Both the position numbers and the translations under genes were made by a program. The notes beneath the pieces were generated by a model. The model worked only from the letters and a program-made list of their open reading frames with translations. It had not been told where the DNA came from and ran no database searches. This document shows, piece by piece, positions 43,665 to 52,600 of a stretch of DNA of 64,000 nt. Origin of the DNA: Prescottella equi (GTDB taxonomy: Bacteria; Actinomycetota; Actinomycetes; Mycobacteriales; Mycobacteriaceae); assembly GCF_002094305.1 (NCBI RefSeq), contig NZ_LWTX01000010.1, positions 62,001 to 126,000 of the forward strand, read 5' to 3'. Numbering within the stretch: the first letter of the stretch is position 1; every line of letters starts with the position of its first letter.

Positions 43665-43700
43665 GAAGGCGGCCGACCCTTTGCAGGGGCGGCCGCCTTC
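43665..43700. terminator. Bidirectional hairpin between MFS and thiolase genes
   Basis: GAAGGCGGCC (43665-43674) pairs with GGCCGCCTTC (43691-43700), with an inner CCC/GGG pairing. It lies between convergent genes, 9 nt from one stop and 18 nt from the other. Confidence 0.75.
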
Positions 43701-43717
43701 ACTGTTCGCGTCGCGCG

Positions 43718-44890
43718 TCAGATGCGCTCGTAGATGGTGGCGTTCGCGGTGCCGCCACCCTCACACATCGTCTGCAGGCCGTAGCGGCCGCCGGTGCGCT
43801 GCAGGTGATGCACCAGCGTCGCGGCGAGACGTGCACCCGAACCGCCCAGCGGGTGGCCGAGGGCGATCGCGCCACCCAGCGGGTTCATCTTGTCCATCGA
43901 CGCGCCGGTCTCGAGCTGCCACGCCATGGGCACCGAGGCGAACGCCTCGTTGACCTCGAAGGCGTCGATGTCGTCGATCGACAGTCCCGACTTCTTCAAC
44001 GCCAGCGCGGTCGCCGGGATCGGCCCGGTCAGCATCTTGACCGGGTCGTCGCCGGCGACGACGGCGGTGTGGATGCGCGCGAGCGGCGTCAGGCCCAGGG
44101 CCTTGGCCTTCTCCGAGGTCATCACCAGCACCGCGGCGGCGCCGTCGGAGATCTGCGACGCGCTGCCGGCGGTGATGACGCCACCCTCGAGGAACGGCGA
44201 CTTCAGCTGCCCGAGCTTCTCGGTCGTGGAACCGCGGCGGATGCCCTCGTCGGCGGAGAACACGGTGCCGTCGGCCAGCGTGAAGGGCGCGATCTCGGCG
44301 TCGAAGGCGCCGGCGTCCTGCGCGGCGGCGGCGCGCTCGTGCGAGGCCACCGAGTACTCGTCGAGCTGCGCGCGGGAGATGTTCCACTGCTGCGCGATCA
44401 GCTCGGAGCCGACGCCCTGGTTGAAGCGGCCGTTGAAGCCGGGCGCCTCGAGCTGCGCGGCGTAGCGCTCACGGGCCGGGCCGGCGGAATCGCCGGTACC
44501 CGGGACGTTCGAGGAGCCGAGCGGAACCGAGGTCATCATCTCGACACCGCCGGCGACGATGACGTCGGCCTGCCCGGAGATGACCGACGCGGCGGCCATC
44601 GAGATGGTCTGCTGCGACGAGCCGCACTGGCGGTCGACGGTCAGGCCGGGAACGGACTCGGGCCAGCCGGCGCCGAGGACGGCCATGCGGCCGATGTTGC
44701 CCGTCTGCATGCCGACGCTGTTGACGTTGCCCCAGTACACGTCGTCGACGATCGCGGGATCGATCCCGGTGCGCTGAGCGATCGAGCGGAGCACGTGGGC
44801 GGACAGCTCCACCGCGTGCACATCCGCAAGTGAACCCTTGCGCTTGCCGATGGGGGTACGTACTGCCTCGACGATTACTGCGTCACGCAT
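43718..44890 (-). CDS. Acetyl-CoA C-acetyltransferase (thiolase)
   Basis: 390 residues of type II thiolase. The acylated Cys is in DRQCGSSQQT near residue 88. The C-terminal catalytic pair is seen as GHPLGGSGARL near 346 and the CEGGGTANA Cys near 379. NEAF near 317 is also present. It condenses or cleaves acyl-CoA in beta-oxidation or ketone-body-type metabolism. Likely FadA-like; chain-length preference not predictable. Confidence 0.92.
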   Translation of the reverse strand: MRDAVIVEAVRTPIGKRKGSLADVHAVELSAHVLRSIAQRTGIDPAIVDDVYWGNVNSVGMQTGNIGRMAVLGAGWPESVPGLTVDRQCGSSQQTISMAAASVISGQADVIVAGGVEMMTSVPLGSSNVPGTGDSAGPARERYAAQLEAPGFNGRFNQGVGSELIAQQWNISRAQLDEYSVASHERAAAAQDAGAFDAEIAPFTLADGTVFSADEGIRRGSTTEKLGQLKSPFLEGGVITAGSASQISDGAAAVLVMTSEKAKALGLTPLARIHTAVVAGDDPVKMLTGPIPATALALKKSGLSIDDIDAFEVNEAFASVPMAWQLETGASMDKMNPLGGAIALGHPLGGSGARLAATLVHHLQRTGGRYGLQTMCEGGGTANATIYERI

Positions 44891-44977
44891 GTCGCCTCAC
44901 TCTCTCCGAAGGTAAGTGGATCGAGTGTAATCAGTTCAAGAAATATGCTGATGACCGGCCGTCGGTAACGCCGTTCT

Positions 44978-46336
44978 TCACACTGCGACGCCGGCCCGGA
45001 CGATTCGGCCGACCAGCGCGAGCACGTCCCGGTCACGCCCGGCGGGACCGATCACCGAGAGCCCCACCGGTAGGCCCCCTTCGGACCGCACCGGAACGGT
45101 TGCCACCGGCAGTCCGGCGACGGTCGCCACCGTGATCAGCAGTCCCGTGGTGCGCAGCGTGGCGGCGAGGTGGACGCTTCCGGGGTCGTCGGAGGACGAC
45201 GGCGCCGCCGATCCCGTGGTCGGCAGCAGCAGCACCCGGGAGCCGAGGAAGTCGCGGACGGTCTGCGCGGCCCGGCGTACGTCGGCCAGGCTGCGGTCGT
45301 ACGTGGACGCCGAAACCTTGGATGCAGCAAGGAAGTTCACCCGCGCCTCGTCCGTGACCGAACCGGTCGCGGTGGACACCCAGCCGCCGTACTGCTGCCA
45401 CGCCTCGTATCCCTGTACGGCGACGACCGCGTCGTACCAGTCGGGCAGCGCGGCGATGTCGAGGTCCTCCTCGGTGAGCGGCGGCAGACCGGACCGCTTC
45501 CACTGCGCCAGCGCGGCACGCACCGCGGGCTGGACGTCGGCGTCGGCGACGGCGAGCAGTCCCGGCCAGGTGACGGCCGCGTCGAATTCGATCTCGGGTG
45601 CGGAGGGGAGGAGGGCATCGCCGACGGTGGCGAGTGTCGGCGCGTCGGCGCACACCCAGCCGACGTTGTCGAAGGTTCGCGAGAGCGGCATCGCCCCGGC
45701 TGTCGAGACCGCACCGTGCGTGGGGCCGAACCCGTACAGCCCCTGGTAGGCGGCGGGGATCCGGATCGACCCGGTGGTGTCCGGACCCAGGCCGACGGTC
45801 GCCGTGCGGCGGGCCACCGCGGTCGACGCCCCGGACGTAGCGCCGCCGGGGACGCGTCCCGAGGCGGCCGCGTTCGGAGGCGTCCCGTACGACGTGTTGA
45901 TTCCCGAGTGCCCGAACCCGAAGCCGACGGTCTGCGCGATACCGGCGACCGTCGCGCCTCCCGCGAGCAGACGAGCCACGCTGTCGGCCGTAGCGGTCTC
46001 CGTCGCCGCCTGACCGAGCCAGGCCGGGTTGCCGGCGCCGATGCGCTGTCCCTCGATCGCGAAGAGGTCGGTGACGGCGACGCGTAGGCCGCTCGTGGGG
46101 CCGGAACCGGTTGCGGGAACGAGTGGATCGCCCATGACCCGCCAGATCGACTTGTCTTCGGGGACGACGTTCCCGCCCGGCAGCGGCGGAACACCGGGAT
46201 CCTCGGGTCCGTCGCCGCAGCCCGCCGCCAGGGTGGCCCCGCCCGCGATCACGGCCACCGCGCTCGCGCGGAGGAACGCGCGGCGATCGAGTCGTGGTCG
46301 CTCCGGTCCGGTCGGCACATCGCTCAGACTAGCCAT
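44978..46336 (-). CDS. Tat-exported amidase-signature lipoprotein, probable pseudoenzyme
   Basis: 452 residues from ATG 46336. DRRAFLR at 17-23 is a twin-arginine signal and LAAGC gives the lipidated Cys40, so it is exported folded and anchored outside. The amidase signature fold follows, but the catalytic Lys of VAVKD is Thr89 (VAVTD) and the cis-Ser segment is altered (PGGATSGAS for PGGSSGGS). The nucleophile-type Ser190 in TTGSIRIP is retained. Loss of the Lys should block the usual Ser-cisSer-Lys chemistry. A binding role or altered reaction is possible. Confidence 0.85.
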   Translation of the reverse strand: MASLSDVPTGPERPRLDRRAFLRASAVAVIAGGATLAAGCGDGPEDPGVPPLPGGNVVPEDKSIWRVMGDPLVPATGSGPTSGLRVAVTDLFAIEGQRIGAGNPAWLGQAATETATADSVARLLAGGATVAGIAQTVGFGFGHSGINTSYGTPPNAAASGRVPGGATSGASTAVARRTATVGLGPDTTGSIRIPAAYQGLYGFGPTHGAVSTAGAMPLSRTFDNVGWVCADAPTLATVGDALLPSAPEIEFDAAVTWPGLLAVADADVQPAVRAALAQWKRSGLPPLTEEDLDIAALPDWYDAVVAVQGYEAWQQYGGWVSTATGSVTDEARVNFLAASKVSASTYDRSLADVRRAAQTVRDFLGSRVLLLPTTGSAAPSSSDDPGSVHLAATLRTTGLLITVATVAGLPVATVPVRSEGGLPVGLSVIGPAGRDRDVLALVGRIVRAGVAV

Positions 46337-46370
46337 GCGCCGACCGGTAATTCGGTCGATCGAGGCCGTG

Positions 46371-47681
46371 TCAGGCCAGAACCTGTCGGAGGTAGGCGTT
46401 GTCGAACGTGCGCGCGGGGTCGTGCTTGTCGCGCACCGTGCAGAAGTCGTCGAAGCGTGCGTACGTCGGACGCAGATCGTCGGCGGTGCGCCCGTGCATC
46501 TTGCCCCAGTGCGGGCGACCGTCGACAGCACGCGCGATCGCCTCGACCGCGTCGAAGTACTCGCGGTGATCGCGCCGGTGGTACTGGTGCACCGCGATGT
46601 ACGCGCTGTCACGACCGTTCGCGGTCGACAGCCACACGTCGTCGCCGGGCGCGAAGCGCACCTCGACGGGGAACGCGATGTTGCAGCCGGACCGATCGAG
46701 CCAGGTCGAGATCTCCCGCAACGTGTCCTTGACGGTCTCGACCGGCACCGCGTACTCCATCTCGCGGAATCGCACCCGGCGCGGCGACGCGAACACGTGG
46801 TAGCTGCGGTCGACGAACTGCCGCGCCGACAGCGCGCGCGCCGAGATCTGGTTGATCTGCGGAATCGCCGCCGGGAAAGCCGTGGTGATCCGGTTGATGC
46901 CCTCGAAGAGCGTGTTCGACATCAACTCGTCGTCGAGGAAGCCACGGATCCGGCTCACCGGTTCCAACGGTGTGTCGCCCGGGAGTCGGGTGTTGCGTTT
47001 CGTCAGTACGCGATTGGTGTGCGGGAACCAGTAGAACTCGAAGTGGTCGACGGTCGCGAGATCGTGTTCGAGTCCGTCGAGTGTTTCGTCGAGCCGGGCC
47101 GGGCCCTCGACCGCGCGCAGCGCGTAGGCCGAGGTGACCGCCAGGTCGAGCTTGGTGATGATGCCGAACGCGCCGAGCCCGATCCGGGCGGCCTGGTAGA
47201 GCTCGGGATTCTCCGTCTCCGAGCAGTCCGCGACGGTGCCGTCGGCGAGCACGATCTGCAGTCCGCGGATCAGTGTCGCCAGGCCGCCGAAGCGGGCGCC
47301 GGTTCCGTGGGTGCCGGTCCCGAGAGCGCCGGCGATCGACTGCACGTCGATGTCGCCGAGGTTGATCATCGCCAGCCCGCGCTCCCACAACTGCTCGTTG
47401 AGGCTGCGCAGACGTGTCCCGGCCAGCACCGTGGCGACCGGGCCTTCCGGCGTCTGCCGGACCGACTCGATGCCACAGATGTTGTCGAGGCTGACGAGGA
47501 CGCCGTCGGTGACGGCCACCCCGGTGAACGAATGGCCCGCCCCCACGGCTTTGACGCGTAATCCCTGCTCGGTCGCCTGCGCGACCAGCGTGCTCAGTTC
47601 GGCTACCGATCGAGGAGTCTCGAATCGGTGAGGTGTCGACGAGTGGGTCCCCGCCCAGTTGCGCCACGTGTCCTGTGCCAT
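46371..47681 (-). CDS. D-arabinono/L-gulono-1,4-lactone oxidase family flavoprotein
   Basis: 436 residues. The FAD_binding_4 domain begins near 17, with VGAGHSFTG near 47 and a GTGTHGTG loop near 122. The C-terminal ALO domain ends with the family-typical HWGKMHGRT near 393. Related mycobacterial enzymes (Rv1771 type) act as gulonolactone dehydrogenases. It lies beside a divergent TetR gene across two palindromes, and ends 34 nt upstream of the amidase-like gene. Confidence 0.88.
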   Translation of the reverse strand: MAQDTWRNWAGTHSSTPHRFETPRSVAELSTLVAQATEQGLRVKAVGAGHSFTGVAVTDGVLVSLDNICGIESVRQTPEGPVATVLAGTRLRSLNEQLWERGLAMINLGDIDVQSIAGALGTGTHGTGARFGGLATLIRGLQIVLADGTVADCSETENPELYQAARIGLGAFGIITKLDLAVTSAYALRAVEGPARLDETLDGLEHDLATVDHFEFYWFPHTNRVLTKRNTRLPGDTPLEPVSRIRGFLDDELMSNTLFEGINRITTAFPAAIPQINQISARALSARQFVDRSYHVFASPRRVRFREMEYAVPVETVKDTLREISTWLDRSGCNIAFPVEVRFAPGDDVWLSTANGRDSAYIAVHQYHRRDHREYFDAVEAIARAVDGRPHWGKMHGRTADDLRPTYARFDDFCTVRDKHDPARTFDNAYLRQVLA

Positions 47682-47696
47682 TCCCGCAACTATTCA

Positions 47697-47714
47697 CCTG
47701 GACGAGCGTCCAGG
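47697..47714. promoter_or_regulatory. 18-bp palindrome, probable TetR operator
   Basis: CCTGGACG-AG-CGTCCAGG, perfect 8-bp arms. It lies 16 nt from the lactone oxidase start and 45 nt from the TetR start. The TGGACG/CGTCCA core resembles operators of several actinobacterial TetR proteins. It probably represses the lactone oxidase promoter. Confidence 0.65.
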
Positions 47715-47724
47715 CAAATGAGAC

Positions 47725-47736
47725 ACGAAATTTCGT
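47725..47736. promoter_or_regulatory. 12-bp palindrome ACGAAATTTCGT in the tetR promoter
   Basis: A perfect palindrome 11 nt from the first one. It is followed by TACGAT at 47747-47752, a plausible -10 element whose transcript would begin at or next to the TetR ATG (47759), so the mRNA may be leaderless. The palindrome would overlap the -35 region. Confidence 0.45.
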
Positions 47737-47758
47737 CTCCGGGTTTTACGATCATGGG

Positions 47759-48430
47759 ATGTTGAATCGGCTTCCAGCGGAAGAGCGCCGCGCCCAGCTC
47801 GTCGAAGCGGCGTTGAACATTGCCGAACGGGGTGGCATTGCGGCAGTGACGATCCGTGCCGTGGCCGAGGAGGCGGGGGTCTCGCTCGGGGTGGTGCACT
47901 ACTGCTTCGAGAGCAAGGAGGCGCTGGTCGCGGCCATGGCCGAGAGTCTGGTGCTGCAGCTCAGCGGGGGCATGCGCGAGGCGTTCGCGTCGGTGTGGGA
48001 CACGCAGGAGCTCAGCGGACTCCGCGACCTGCGCGAGGTGCTGCACACCGGCCTGACCGGCATGTGGCCCCTGATCGAGGCCACGGCCGATCGTCAGTTG
48101 CTCACCTACGAGATCACCGCCTACGCGCTGCGCCATCGTGCGGCCGGCGCGCCGCTCGCCGGGAGCGTCGCCGACGAGCAGTACCGGGTCATGGACATCG
48201 AGGCCACCGTGTTCCTCGAGGAGAGCGCGCGGCGGACGGGTTGCACGTGGACCGAGCCGGTGGAGGCGATCGCGCGTTTCGCGCTCGCCGTCATCGACGG
48301 AATCGTCCTGCGCTGGCTGGTCGATCGCGACAGCGCCGCGATCCTCACCGAACTCGACGACCTGGTTCGCATCGTCGGCAGCAAGGCCGTCGAGGCGGGT
48401 ACGGACCTGGACAATCGTTCAGGAGAGTGA
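47759..48430 (+). CDS. TetR-family transcriptional regulator
   Basis: 223 residues. The helix-turn-helix spans about 8-55 (EERRAQLVEAAL, then TIRAVAEEAGVSLGVVHYCFESKEAL). The C-terminal domain is of the BetI-like class. ATG 47759 lacks a clear ribosome site, fitting leaderless translation. It is divergent from the lactone oxidase and precedes the alanine-racemase-fold gene by 59 nt. Confidence 0.87.
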   Translation: MLNRLPAEERRAQLVEAALNIAERGGIAAVTIRAVAEEAGVSLGVVHYCFESKEALVAAMAESLVLQLSGGMREAFASVWDTQELSGLRDLREVLHTGLTGMWPLIEATADRQLLTYEITAYALRHRAAGAPLAGSVADEQYRVMDIEATVFLEESARRTGCTWTEPVEAIARFALAVIDGIVLRWLVDRDSAAILTELDDLVRIVGSKAVEAGTDLDNRSGE

Positions 48431-48489
48431 TCGACTGATCCGGACGCCTGCCTCCCGTGTGTTCGACGGGACCGACGAACGGAACTGAT

Positions 48490-49668
48490 GTGACTGCGAC
48501 GATCGACCGTCTCAACGCCGCGACCGCGAGCCTCGATCCGCCCTTGGCGGCCCTCGATCTCGCGACGTTGCGTACGAACGCGGAAGACCTGGTGCGGCGC
48601 GCGGAGGGTACGCCGGTACGGGTCGCGAGCAAGTCGGTGCGGTGCCGAGCCGTCCTCGAGATCGCGCTCGGCTCCGGCCTGACCGCGTCGGGCGGCTTCC
48701 GGGGCATCATGGCGTACTCGCTGCGGGAGGCCGTATGGCTGGCGCGGCAGGGCGCGGAAGACGTGCTGATGGGCTACCCGACGGTGGATCGGGGCGCGCT
48801 CGCCGAACTCGGTTCCGACAGCGCACTGCTCGGACGCATCACGCTCATGGTCGACGACGTCGCGCAGCTGGACCTGATCCGCGACGCGGTCGGCTCCGCC
48901 GGTGTGCGGCCGAGGATCTGTCTCGACGTCGACGCCTCGCTGCGGCTCGGACCGGCGCACCTCGGGGTGCGGCGGTCGCCGCTGCGTGAGCCGGGCCAGG
49001 TGGCCCGGCTCGCCCGGACCGCGGCCGATCGGGGATTCGCCGTCGTCGGTGTCATGTTCTACGAGGCACAGATCGCCGGTCTACCCGACACCAGCTTCGC
49101 GGTGCGGATGGTGAAGAAGGCGTCCGCGGCCGAACTGTCCACGCGGCGAACGGCTGTCGTCGACGCCGTCACCGCAGAGGTCGGGCGGCTCGAGATCGTC
49201 AACAGCGGTGGGACCGGCTCGATCGAGGTGAGTTCGGCCGATTCGGTCGTCACCGAGGTCACCGCGGGCTCCGGCCTGTACGTGCCCACCCTGTTCGACC
49301 GCTACCACTCGTTCAGGCCGCGACCGGCCATGTTCTTCGCGCTGCCCGCGGTCCGGAAGCCGACCCCGAAGATCACCACGCTGTTCGGCGGCGGCTACAT
49401 CGCGTCGGGTCCCGCGGGGAAGACGCGCGTACCGGCGCCGGTGTGGCCGACCGGATTGACGTTGCTGCGCAACGAGGGCGCCGGCGAGGTGCAGACCCCG
49501 GTGACGGGCGCCGCCGCAGCCGAACTCGCCGTTGGGGACCGGGTGTGGTTCCGGCACGCGAAGGCCGGCGAGCTGTGCGAGCGCTTCACCCAGGTTCACC
49601 TCGTGGACGAGGACGGGCGCGCCACGGCGACCCCGACCTACCGCGGCGAAGGAATGTGCTTCGGCTGA
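48490..49668 (+). CDS. Alanine racemase-fold PLP protein (amino acid aldolase/deaminase-like)
   Basis: 392 residues. The N-terminal TIM barrel has a PLP lysine in RVASKSVR near 47. A C-terminal beta domain ends with WFRHAKAGELCERFTQVHLV near 345-370, the His/Cys metal-site region of D-threonine aldolase and D-serine dehydratase relatives. It is associated with the TetR and lactone oxidase genes. It overlaps the convergent nuclease-helicase by 31 nt. Reaction uncertain within the aldolase/dehydratase family. Confidence 0.83.
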   Translation: MTATIDRLNAATASLDPPLAALDLATLRTNAEDLVRRAEGTPVRVASKSVRCRAVLEIALGSGLTASGGFRGIMAYSLREAVWLARQGAEDVLMGYPTVDRGALAELGSDSALLGRITLMVDDVAQLDLIRDAVGSAGVRPRICLDVDASLRLGPAHLGVRRSPLREPGQVARLARTAADRGFAVVGVMFYEAQIAGLPDTSFAVRMVKKASAAELSTRRTAVVDAVTAEVGRLEIVNSGGTGSIEVSSADSVVTEVTAGSGLYVPTLFDRYHSFRPRPAMFFALPAVRKPTPKITTLFGGGYIASGPAGKTRVPAPVWPTGLTLLRNEGAGEVQTPVTGAAAAELAVGDRVWFRHAKAGELCERFTQVHLVDEDGRATATPTYRGEGMCFG

Positions 49669-52600
49669 CCCGGTGACTCGCGGTCGCGGTCCCCGGCCGG
49701 TTCGGGCGCCAATCGCAGGAAGGCGCCCAGTTCGGCGAGGGCGGTGGGGGTGGGCGGCAGGTAGTGCGTGAACGTGCGCGAGCGCACGACGATCGCGCAC
49801 CACTTGGCGCGCGACACCGCGACGTTCAGCCGATTGCGGGACAACAGGAACGACATCCCGCGAGGAGCGTCGGTGGCCGTCGACGCCGTCATCGACACGA
49901 GGACGACCGCCGCCTGACGTCCCTGGAACTTGTCGACGGTTCCGACGAGGACATCGGGCAGTCCTGCGGCCGCGAGATCCTGCCGGAGCCGTGCAACCTG
50001 CGCGTTGAAGGGAGCGACGACGAGGACGTCGGCCTGGCCGAGCGGCCGGGTGCCGGCGAAGTCGCTCGGATCGGTCCAGGCTCGGCCGAGAAGTTCCCGG
50101 ATCCGGGCGGCGATCGCCGCGGATTCCTCGGGGGATTCGGTCGATCTGCCGTCGTGCTCGACGGTCTCGACGTGCACTCCGGGGCCGAGGCCCGCGAGGC
50201 GTCGCGCGGTCGTCACCGTCTCCTCCGAGTGGAGTCGGCCCTCGTACGACAGCTGGGAGACCCGCTCGCACAGCGCGGGATGCATGCGCCACGTCCGTTC
50301 GAGGAAGTAGCCACGGTCGCGGGGCAGCGAATCGCGGCCCGCGGCGAGCCAACCCAGTGCGGACTCGTCGACCGGCTCCGGATGGGTGCCCTGGCTGACC
50401 TGCGGAAGTTGCTGCGGGTCCCCGAGAAGGAGCAGATTGCGGGCGGCCGCGCTCACCGCGATCGTGTTCGCGAGCGAGAACTGTCCGGCCTCGTCGATCA
50501 CCAGCAGATCGAGGCTGCCGACCGGCACGCGGCCGGAATGCGCGAAGTCCCAAGCCGTCCCGCCGATCACGCAACCGGCGGTGGCGTCCGCGAGGAAGCG
50601 GGGGTACTCGGTGGTGGGGAGGGCGGTCCACCGGCGGCCCGGCGCGGCGTCGGCCTTCTTCGCGACCATAGAGCCGTCGAGCCCCGCGTCGACCACGGCA
50701 TCCAGCATGTTCTCCACCACCGAGTGAGACTGGGCGACCACGCCGATCCGCCATCCGTGTTCGGCGACGAGAGACGCGACGACCCGCCCCCCGGTGTACG
50801 TCTTGCCGGTACCCGGCGGCCCCTGCACCGCGAGGTACGAGTCGTCGAGATCGACGAGCGCGGTGGCGATGGCGGTCGCCGGGTCGCACCCCGAGATCGC
50901 CGGCAGTCCGGATCCGCTGCGCAGCCGCGGAGGAACCCGGCGCAGGACGTCCGTTGCCGCGTTCGCGGGCGACACGGGCAGGGCCGACGCCATGGCCCCC
51001 GCGAACTCCTCGACGGCGCGGTCGATCCGGGCCGTCGCGACCGGGTGCCCCGGGGCGAGCGCCATCGGTGTGGCGTCGTATTCGACGTCGCCGGTGAGGG
51101 TCTCCTCCACGACGACGACGTCGTCGAAGTCCGCGTTCGTGTCCACAGACGACACGACGGCCGTCGACCACGCGCGCCCGCCAGGGTGTTCCGAGGTCTT
51201 GGCTCCCGGCACCGGCCGCTCGTACAGCGGGAACATTTCGGCGCCCGGTCGTATCGTGCTGCCGGTGCCGAAGGTACCGGTGAGCCGGACGTGTCGGCGC
51301 AGCTTCCGTTGTCGGGGCGTGCTCTTGTGCCAGCCCTGCACCACTTCCGCGTGGTCGACGACAAGCACGTCCCGGGTGTCGGGCCAGTCGTCCACCGGTT
51401 CGGTGAGTCGCGCGAAATGCGCCCACCAGAACGGTTTTCGCTCGCGCCGGTGATACCCGACTGCGGCGGCCGCGAGCGCCGCAGCCTGTTGCTCGCCGGT
51501 CCGGGCCGAGGCCGGTCCCTCACCGGCGAAACGGCGCAGGACGCGTTCGGCGGCGCTGTCCTCTTCGGGCTCGGACGCGGGAGGCGTGATTTCGCGTGAG
51601 TGGGGCGAGATGCCGTGGTCGGCGGCACGGGCCAGCAGCCAATTGCGCAGTTCCCGGGTGGAGACGCAGTCGTCCTCGTTGTAGTCGCGGATCTCACGGA
51701 GCACGTCGGCGGCGTCGTCCGGCCGACCGAGATCACGCAGATCGCAGTAGCGCGCGTACGCGACGACGGAGTCGGCCGCGGTCGTCACGTCGTTGTCGCG
51801 CAGGTCCTCTCCCAGGTACAGCGGCTCGAGCTTCTTGATGCTGTACGACCGTTCGCCGATCCGAAGCGACGCGCGGACGATCGGATAGAGGTCCACGAGG
51901 ATCCCGGCGCGCAGCAACTCGTCGACCTCCTCCTCGCCGACGCCGTGACGCCCGGCCAGGCGCAGCAGCGCCGACTTCTCGTATGCCGCGTAGTGGTAGA
52001 CGTGCATTCCGGGATGCGCGATGCGTCGCGCCCGGATGTATTCGAGGAAGGCGGACAGCGCATTTCGCTCCTCGGCTCGATCGTGCGCCCAGAACGGACG
52101 GAACAGCGGCGCGCCGCCCGCCGTGGGCTCCTCCAGGACACCGAAGAGGTACTCCAGGCCCCACTCGGCCTCACCGGGCTCCGCCCACAGTGGATCGCCC
52201 TCGAAGTCGAAGTAGATGTCGCCCGGATCGGGTGGCGGCAGCGCGGCGAGCGCGGCGGCATCGAAGATCTCGTACTCGGCGGTGCCCGACGTCTCCTGGC
52301 GAAGTTGGAGGGCGGCCTGGGACCGCAGGGTGTCCAGCGTCGCCGCGGACAGGCCCGGGACGGGTGCGTTCCGGGTAGCCAGCGCGTCGATCGTGGTCAC
52401 GCCACCTGACACGAGCTTGTCCCGCGTGGCCACGCGCATGCCCGCCACAAGCAGGGGATCTCGACGGCTCTCGATCTCGCGGGCACACGTCTCGCACCGG
52501 CCGCACGCCGAGAACCGGTCGTCACCCCACGCGGCAGGGGCGTCGTCGGCACGGTGCTCGTCGAGGACTCGTTGCAGCGCCGCCCGACGTGCCCGGTACA

